Assembly: GCF_021462225.1 (NCBI RefSeq)
Contig: NC_061800.1
Location: 9,953,002-10,017,001 of the forward strand
Direction of reading: 5' to 3'
Length of the DNA: 64,000 nucleotides
Origin: Girardinichthys multiradiatus
Taxonomy: Eukaryota > Chordata > Actinopteri > Cyprinodontiformes > Goodeidae
The notes under the pieces are model-generated. The model worked only from the letters and a program-made list of their open reading frames with translations, made no database searches and was not told where the DNA came from. A program made the position numbers and the translations under genes. This document shows positions 58,460-64,000 of this stretch, piece after piece (positions within the stretch are counted from its first letter, which is position 1; every line of letters starts with the position of its first letter).

Positions 58460-59002
58460 TTAAATTCCATAACAATCCAGAAACATCTCCAAAGAGCATG
58501 TTCCGTGAGTATAAAATGTACAACTTTGATTAATGACACATTTCTGATATTTTTTCACAAAGTTAGATACCATTAAATCATTCTTAATCACATCTCCGGT
58601 GTATTTCGACAACACTTGCTGCATTGATAATCCGCACGCTCTATGACATAGATAAAAAATGCAATGGTGACCGCACACAGTGGACAGAGTGTTTTGAAGC
58701 TGATTATTATGATACAATATTTTTGAGGATCTGTCTTCTAAAAATGTTACGATGCTTGACGGGTAGAACTCGAAATCCGGAGAGAATCCAAAAGAGTCAA
58801 AAAAGCTGGATTGACCATTCTCATCCAATGTCAGAGCTAGCCAGTGTTCCCCTGGCATGTGTGAAGGATGTGTATTCACAATAAAGTAGGCCGGCCCTGG
58901 GAATTTGTCAGCTAGCAGCGGCAGCTGGTCGCACGGTCACACACCGCAAAACAAATCTCCCAGCAGATGACGCATCAGGCTCTCAATTTCATGATTATTC
59001 AT
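58460..59002 (-). pseudogene. Adenain-like cysteine protease, one in-frame stop
   Basis: The protease would cleave capsid and core precursors during maturation. ATG 59002 (MNNHEIESLMRHLLGDLF) is 11 bp after the major capsid stop. TGA occurs at codon 22 (58937-58939); the same phase continues to 58460. Counting from ATG 59002, the catalytic set is H53 (GEHWLAL), D69 (SFFDSFG), Q103 and C110 (TVCGHHCIFYL), in the His-Asp-Gln-Cys order of adenain/Ulp1-type enzymes. The length of about 180 residues is near adenovirus protease. All active-site residues remain, so the stop is the only visible defect. Confidence 0.93.
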
Positions 59003-59013
59003 GCCTGATTAGA

Positions 59014-60319
59014 TTAATAATAATCCACCAGCACACGCCTCTTTGAATCAATCTCTAAAATAGAATCATAACAAGCGTAGATGATCAGCGTGGTGGTATG
59101 AGGCAACGGGTTTCTGAAGCGCATTTCCAATCTTAAATTCCCACTGGAAACTGGAGATAGAGCATCTGTGTCCTCGCCCGGGTTAAGATTAAATGTAAAT
59201 AGAGAGTATCCTTGATTAAATTCCTGACGTGTTATACTCAGTGGAAGATCTTTTAGATGTCGTCCTGTAGCTGTAAACAAGTTGTAATACTCTCTCACTG
59301 AATGACCTTGGTTAAAATTTGGCTGGAAGGCTTTAGCAGGAATTTGTCTGCCATCCTTACACAAAGCTAAATATTCCATATCAAAATGATTAAAGTCAAA
59401 CGGATTGAGATTGCGTGTTCCTGTAAAAGCGTCATGATCCAGTAACGCAATCACCACATACTTGGGAAAGACGCCTAAGAAAAGATTCTCTTGGTTGCAT
59501 ACCCTTGAATTTTCAGGGATGGAATATGTTTTTACATTCACACGTGAAAGTGGATACAGAGCATTTGCTTTCATGAAAGCTGAAGCGTGCCCCAGTCGTA
59601 CAGCTGGAGAGACAGTAACCTTTTTGATAAAAAGAGACGCTCCTAATATCCTGAGTTTGTAAGTGGAGTCTCTTGCGGCCATGAGACAAAAGGCATCGTT
59701 GGCTCTTGTAAGTTTAATTTTAAGGTCAACAGAGTTTAAAAGAAGTCTCTCGCAGAAAAATATGTCTGCATGCAGGGGGCCTAGATGTACCTCCCTGGAA
59801 TTTGCCGTAAAGCCTGCTCTGCTGTTAAGACCTTGGTTAGGACCGTTAGTTGTAACAATAGAGTTCAGAGCACCTGCAGTGTCTTTATAAAAAAGACCAG
59901 AGCTAAACTGGGTTTTTAAAGAATCCTCAGAAAAGTTTAACAATGTCTCAATCATGGCTCTATATGGATGTGTAGCGCTGGATTGTGAAATCATTCGATC
60001 TCCGAGAGTGACGTCACACTGACTGAAGATGGTGTTTAACGGGTAGTTGATGAGCCCTACAGGTGCATCATCTGGCAGGTTTGTTCCATTCTCGTTAGTA
60101 ATTTTCACTCTGAGATGCAACAGCGTATCGTTGAGATCCAGATACTTTTCTCTGTCTCCCGGAATGAAAAACTCGATCGGCCCTCCATCAGTGATTGCTG
60201 ATAAAGGCTGGATCTCGGTGTAAATTTTATCTTCGATCGATAGCTGTCATCGGGGCAGAAAATAAGTCCAACTCTGCCAGCGTGCACTCTGATGATTTGT
60301 TATGTAAAAGAGCCATCAT
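59014..60319 (-). pseudogene. Hexon-like major capsid protein, frameshifted near its N-terminus
   Basis: This is the double jelly-roll type major capsid protein of Mavericks, about 435 codons. The first phase starts at ATG 60319 or 60316 (MALLHNKSSECTLAELDLF) and closes at a TAA at 60229-60227. The conserved body is in another phase from about 60245 to the TAA at 59014, including PVGLINYPLNTIFSQCDVTL, FNHFDMEYLALCKDGRQIP and LRLEMRFRNPLPHTTTLII. One indel between about 60250 and 60232 (one base gained or two lost) explains it. The start ATG overlaps the previous stop as ATGA at 60319-60316. No other lesion is seen in about 400 codons. Confidence 0.92.
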
Positions 60320-60758
60320 TTAAATATATCAAAACTTGCGGATGACTTCCTTCCTCTTCGTTTGTCAGCTGCGACTGATCTCCTTTTTCGCGTTTGTCGT
60401 TGTTTTTTAACCGTCCTTAAACGATCACCAGGGGGTCTTGTTCTGGGTCTTTTGGATAAAACCATAATTCCTGAACCTTCTTGACCGTCGGTGTGTGTAG
60501 AACCACTCATTTTACTCACGGCTCTACCGATGACATCCGAAGCGATATTTGATGCAGCCGTTTTAAGATGGGGTTTTGCAATTGCAAATCCTTTTTTAAC
60601 CAGAGGGGATACGAAGCGGAATAATTTTGAAAATAATGACCAATTCCGCGTCCGTACATGACCGGGGCCCCATAAAACCCTGGCAGATTACCGCCTGATT
60701 GACTTACATAGTAATTTACAAAGCGATTTGGATCACGTCTCAGACTTAGCTGTGCCAT
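60316..60758 (-). pseudogene. Small basic core-like protein, frameshifted
   Basis: From ATG 60758 the protein begins MAQLSLRRDPNRFVNYYVSQ and continues SGGNLPGFYGAPVMYGRGIG. Near 60640 (run TTTTCAAAA on the minus strand) the phase changes; the second half in the new phase ends with RPRTRPPGDRLRTVKKQRQT and RKRRSVAADKRRGRK. The Gly-rich start, amphipathic middle and very basic end resemble adenovirus pX/core-type proteins reported for Mavericks, probably DNA condensing; this is inference. It sits between penton and hexon, and its TGA overlaps the hexon ATG. Confidence 0.7.
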
Positions 60759-60870
60759 GTTCTCTCTTGCCTGCTTGATGCAGTGTTGAATGACCAGCGT
60801 AATATGAATGATAACCAATCAATCTTAGAGGTTATATACATATCTCTGGAATAGTTTATACAAATAAAAT

Positions 60871-61644
60871 TTATCTCAGGCTACGTTGTGATATCACCGG
60901 TCTGAAGTGTAGTCTTATGACGGTCTTTCCATAGACGAAATTTACAGGAACGTTTTGGTCCGATTTAATTTCTATATTGATATTTTCAATATGTCTTCTG
61001 GAGACTGGAAGGTAGTGGGCGGGGTTAAACGTCTGAGTAATCATATCACTGAATGTGCCTTGTACTTTGACGGTCCGCAGTAAAGGTGCAAAAGTGTCGC
61101 CTACTATTTGAGGGCTGACCACGTCGCTGTAACAGTATAGGTGATAGAAACCAGCCTTTATATCCGCCGGAAAAGGAGCCAGTTTTGGTTCAGAAACATG
61201 AATCCATTCCCCTGGTTTCACGCCCATCATATAAGCTAGAGTGCTGAAGAAGCGTATTTCATACGGACTGTTTGCTTGAAATGCAAATCTCTTTTGAACT
61301 TTGCTGAATTTAATGCGTAAACCCGATTTCAATTTTTTGAAAAACATTTCCATCTCTGTCTCGAGTTGAATAACGCTGTTATAGTAGCCACTTCTGATCC
61401 TTTGCGTATTGATCTCCACATCACCAACCTTCCTCCATTCAAAGTAGGCATCATAATCCGGTAAATTATGCCATGTATGAGGATATGAAATCTCGGCTAA
61501 TGCAACCATCCATTGGCCTTCTAAATCAATATGTTGAGCTAAATTTACACGGAAACTTGAACTGGTATTATTTTTAAACACTTCCATGCTAGCATTAGAT
61601 GGAAGAGTAACGTAAAAGCCATCATCCTCTACCTGACGGTTCAT
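60871..61644 (-). CDS. Penton-like minor capsid protein
   Basis: A 257-residue intact frame from ATG 61644, MNRQVEDDGFYVTLPSNASM. Features are NNTSSSFRVNLAQHIDLEGQ, WMVALAEISYPHTWHNL, and the later VPVNFVYGKTVIRLHFRP. The alternating beta-strand pattern fits a single jelly roll that would occupy capsid vertices. It is 38 bp downstream of the integrase stop and 112 bp upstream of the core-like gene. The family normally co-occurs with the hexon-like protein, as here. No defect seen. Confidence 0.85.
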   Translation of the reverse strand: MNRQVEDDGFYVTLPSNASMEVFKNNTSSSFRVNLAQHIDLEGQWMVALAEISYPHTWHNLPDYDAYFEWRKVGDVEINTQRIRSGYYNSVIQLETEMEMFFKKLKSGLRIKFSKVQKRFAFQANSPYEIRFFSTLAYMMGVKPGEWIHVSEPKLAPFPADIKAGFYHLYCYSDVVSPQIVGDTFAPLLRTVKVQGTFSDMITQTFNPAHYLPVSRRHIENINIEIKSDQNVPVNFVYGKTVIRLHFRPVISQRSLR

Positions 61645-61682
61645 GATGCTGTGTCAACTGTGAGGTTTAGTGCAAACCTTTT

Positions 61683-62771
61683 TTATACGTTTCGAAGTTC
61701 ATCAAACTTGATCCAACTGTTGAATTTCTCAGGCCAGTTTTTCCAGCTTACAAAAACCTGTTTGACTCCCTTGACCGTACGTCGTTTTAATATTTTTTCC
61801 ACTTGATACATCTTGTCGTTAAATATTTTTACTTTTTGAAGTTCCTCAGCGTAAAAGGAACCCTCGATAGGTTCTCCATCCAAATCTTTGAGTTTGTATA
61901 CAGGAGGAGAACGGGGTATCCGGTCATACACTGTAAACACTTCATCCGTAAAACTCTGTTCGTATTTTTTGTCAAACACTCCACGGACCTTGGATATTCT
62001 GACAAGATCCCCTTGTTTAAACGTTGTCACTGAGTCCTTGCAATATCTGTTGGACTTGACATCATACAGATTCTGAAACACTTGAAAGGCATTTTCTGGG
62101 GTCACTTCCATAGGGCTCATTTTAATGCTGGAGTGGTAGGAATGGTTGTAGCTTCTAGCTAGGTTTTGCAGTACATCGACGTACCGCCGGGTATTGTTAG
62201 CTGTAAAATATCTCCACATCCTTGTTTTTAATGTGCGGTTAAATCTCTCGACCGCTGAAGCTTTTGCTTCACTCGCTGTGGCAAAATGTTCAATACCGTG
62301 TTTCTCCATTAAAACCTTAAATTTCTTGTTAAAAAATTCTTTACCGGCATCAGTCTGAAGTTTTTTGGGGATCTGACTTTCTGTAAAAACTGATTCAAAT
62401 GCCTTCACCACCTCAGCGGCTGTTTTCCTCTTCAAAACTCGTACATACGCCCTTTTTGAAAAGATGTCAATGACTGTTAATAAATAATTATAACCATCAT
62501 TTTCCATGGCCAGAGCTTGCATGTCACAGAGATCAGCCTGGAGCTGCCTCAATGGTCTGGTGACAAAAACTCTGTTTCTCGGGAACTTTATTCTTGCAGG
62601 TTTATGTAGAGTATAGGCATCTTCTCCTGATAAAAAATCTTTAACTTTTTCAACCGCAACCTTCTTTCCCGTTTCATCTTGCATAACCCTCCTCAGCCTA
62701 TCTACACCCCCAAAACTTCCCGGATTTGAAGGGCTATAATATACTTTCTTCATCAGCCGTCTTCCTGCCAT
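61683..62771 (-). CDS. Retroviral-type integrase with C-terminal chromodomain
   Basis: ATG 62771 (MAGRRLMKKVYYSPSNPG) is preferred; the open frame extends 61 residues farther up but those are AT-rich spacer translation. The N-terminal zinc-like region is reduced. The rve core shows the acidic triad in QADLCDMQAL, LQTDAGKEFFNK and ASAVERFNRT (DDE). An SH3-like segment (FKQGDLVRISKVRGVF, PPVYKLKDLDGEPIEGSFY) follows, then a chromodomain (MYQVEKILKRRTV, QVFVSWKNWPEKFNSWI). It inserts the linear element in host DNA; the chromodomain may direct it to marked histones. The 362-residue frame is uninterrupted. Confidence 0.95.
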   Translation of the reverse strand: MAGRRLMKKVYYSPSNPGSFGGVDRLRRVMQDETGKKVAVEKVKDFLSGEDAYTLHKPARIKFPRNRVFVTRPLRQLQADLCDMQALAMENDGYNYLLTVIDIFSKRAYVRVLKRKTAAEVVKAFESVFTESQIPKKLQTDAGKEFFNKKFKVLMEKHGIEHFATASEAKASAVERFNRTLKTRMWRYFTANNTRRYVDVLQNLARSYNHSYHSSIKMSPMEVTPENAFQVFQNLYDVKSNRYCKDSVTTFKQGDLVRISKVRGVFDKKYEQSFTDEVFTVYDRIPRSPPVYKLKDLDGEPIEGSFYAEELQKVKIFNDKMYQVEKILKRRTVKGVKQVFVSWKNWPEKFNSWIKFDELRNV

Positions 62772-63102
62772 CTCTGCCTTATGCTCACTCTGCCGATTAC
62801 TTGTTAAATAATGAGAAAAAACACACAGGAGGGTAGATTTATCTTTATTTTTTTTTATTTTATTTTTGTATTTAATATAAACAAAAAACAACCAGAAAAC
62901 AAAATCAGATAAAATGCAGATGAATTCAAACACTACTAGCTTTTTAAACAACACTTTTGGGAAAGGTTACTATGTTCCTACTTTAATTGTATTTAATAGT
63001 AAAAAGAAAAAAGAAGAAAAATCATATAATGCAGATTAACTAAAGTACTGGAATACTAAAAAAAAATTAATGATACAACAACAAGTCATCAAACATGTGA
63101 GA
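62772..63102. other. AT-rich spacer, integrase upstream region
   Basis: Extremely AT-rich with poly-A/T runs. On the minus strand AATAAA occurs at 62859-62854 and 62849-62844, suitable as poly(A) signals for the gene ending at 63103. The integrase promoter should lie here, but no clear TATA element stands out from the AT background. Confidence 0.5.
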
Positions 63103-63936
63103 TCAGTTTGTCAGTCCATAGCACTCTGAAACAGAGTTAAGTTGTTTGAGATGTTTCTCATCGAGCATGCGATCATAAACGTGCGCTATTGCACTGTGGA
63201 TGCCTTGTACCGATTTCAGTTCATATAAAACCGTCTTGGCAATCGTCTTCACTCTGAAGTCATCCGCTTGTATGCTTCGAAGTACCAGAAGATTCTGAAT
63301 AGCAGGAATGAGTTTGGGGGTTACGAGTCGTCATACGATGCGTTGAAAGTTGACTTGGTAATAATCCTCCCCCAGTACCTCCAGGCAATGGTGTTGACGC
63401 TGGCTTGGGTGGTTCGTTATACATCCATAGCAGGTTTCTCTGAGATAGTTCAAAGAGGTTATGTTGAATAAATGAAGTATCGCTGTTTTCACCGTATTGA
63501 TGAGGGTGGTTGAGAACCAACCGTCAATTTCGTCCTCCTGGTTACTCTCATCCTCTGCTGAAGGCTGAGGGTCCTCCATCGGTCCCAGGGTTTGTGTAGG
63601 GGCTTTGGTAGAGGGTGAGTAGCCGGTGGCTACCTCCTCCTCCACGACCACCTTCATGTCTTCAGGCAGGACATTCGCGTCTACAGACTCAGCCATGAAT
63701 AGCGGTGATGGTGAGCAGAGGTCTGGAGAAAGCGGTAGATATTTCATGTTGTATCCTGTAGGTGATGCAGGACTGAAGTGGTTCTCTGAGAATGAGGATG
63801 TTGAGGTGGATGGTGAGAAGAGGTCAGGGGAAGGCGGATGATATGGTCCAATGTTGAAGCTTTCGTCGTGCTCAGGAGAGAAGTGGATCTCTGCTCGGTG
63901 GTTGTAGAGATCCCTGTATGGTGTCGGTCCACTCAT
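63103..63936 (-). pseudogene. SP-rich protein with Cys/His cluster, one in-frame stop
   Basis: ATG 63936 (MSGPTPYRDLYNHRAEI) is favoured over the upstream ATG at 63996. The first third has SPDLFSPSTS, FSPASPTGY and LSPDLCSPSP repeats (proline-directed phosphorylation type), then an acidic middle (EDMKVVVEEEVA). A compact C-terminal domain contains ETCYGCITNHPSQRQHHCLE, a CxxC...H...HxC pattern that could bind zinc. TGA at 63331-63333 interrupts; the same phase runs on for 75 codons (RLVTPKLIPAIQNLLVLRSI, TVLYELKSVQGIHSAIAHVY) to a TGA at 63103. Function unknown. The position upstream of the integrase suggests an accessory or early regulator, by inference. Confidence 0.7.
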
Positions 63937-64000
63937 TCTCATGATACGATTCTCAGTGTCTGTGAGCTTGCAGTTATCCCCCCGTATATATATCATAGGA
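63937..64000. other. Window edge inside the Maverick
   Basis: The phase of the SP-rich gene is open to 63996, but the sequence is too short to tell whether another gene or the right terminal repeat is near. Confidence 0.4.

Larger units (their letters stand above)
54340..64000. mobile_element. Maverick/Polinton (adintovirus-like) element, partial
   Basis: The gene set defines it: protein-primed polymerase B, retroviral-type integrase with chromodomain, FtsK/HerA-type packaging ATPase, adenain-like protease, hexon-like and penton-like capsid proteins. Plus-strand genes fill 54.3-58.3 kb and minus-strand genes 58.46-63.94 kb. The left side is truncated within the polymerase exonuclease region; the right terminus is outside the window. 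Six of ten genes carry a stop or frameshift while four are fully open, so it is an inactivated but not ancient insertion. The coding style, AT-rich intergenic spacers and close packing differ sharply from the surrounding DNA. Confidence 0.95.

Noticed and set aside
63331..63996. A retinoblastoma-binding LxCxE motif in the SP-rich protein, as proposed for some small DNA virus oncoproteins
   Set aside because: The nearest string is HHCLE, which lacks the Leu; no other match is present.
1..64000. CRISPR array, bacterial operon or plasmid origin
   Set aside because: No regularly spaced direct repeats with unique spacers; content is vertebrate.

Overview
This window is teleost fish nuclear DNA. 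The clearest host gene is the last coding exon of a serotonin 2A-type receptor (htr2a-like, + strand, 29977-30839). Almost everything else recognisable is mobile DNA of kinds common in ray-finned fish: Tc1-like transposons with TA target duplications, a PIF/Harbinger derivative, a hAT fragment, L2-like, RTE/Rex1-like and I-type LINEs, a tRNA-derived SINE, Gypsy-type LTR elements, and a large Maverick/Polinton (endogenous adintovirus-like) element at the right end. I cannot name the species.

Layout. 1-29976 lies upstream of the receptor exon and is read as one very long intron, because no earlier receptor exon was recognised. It holds a SINE with a 15-bp target duplication (2207-2391), a gag-only LTR-related element (6641-9110), a 1.65-kb Tc1-like element (9546-11197), a complete gag-only LTR element with a 5-bp target duplication (17469-19123), an L2-like LINE 3' end split by a Harbinger derivative (23635-25040, insertion 23723-24659), a second Tc1-like element (27116-28720), and a Tc1 relic containing a LINE 3' fragment (28730-29930). 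The receptor exon and its 3' UTR follow, to about 31660. From 31.7 to 53.7 kb there is a RTE/Rex1-like LINE, a Gmr1-like Gypsy remnant with integrase upstream of the reverse transcriptase position (40150-42830), an I-type LINE with an open RNase H-bearing frame (44896-46230), a third Tc1-like element (47963-49232) and several older Tc1 relics.

From about 54.3 kb to the end of the window is the most interesting part: most of a Maverick/Polinton element, running off the right edge. Plus-strand genes are a protein-primed family B DNA polymerase lacking its N-terminus, a packaging ATPase, a small basic protein with a hydrophobic tail, and a 276-residue protein of unknown function. Minus-strand genes, read from the right, are an SP-rich protein with a Cys/His cluster, a chromodomain integrase, a penton-like minor capsid protein, a small basic core-like protein, a hexon-like major capsid protein and an adenain-type protease. 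The two gene sets converge on a shared AT-rich polyadenylation region near 58.3 kb. The integrase, penton, ATPase and 276-residue genes are open. The polymerase, protease and SP-rich genes each carry an in-frame stop, and the major capsid, core-like and small basic genes each carry a frameshift, so this copy is a young but inactivated provirus-like insertion. Functions are inferred from motifs and remembered family architecture; no database search was run.
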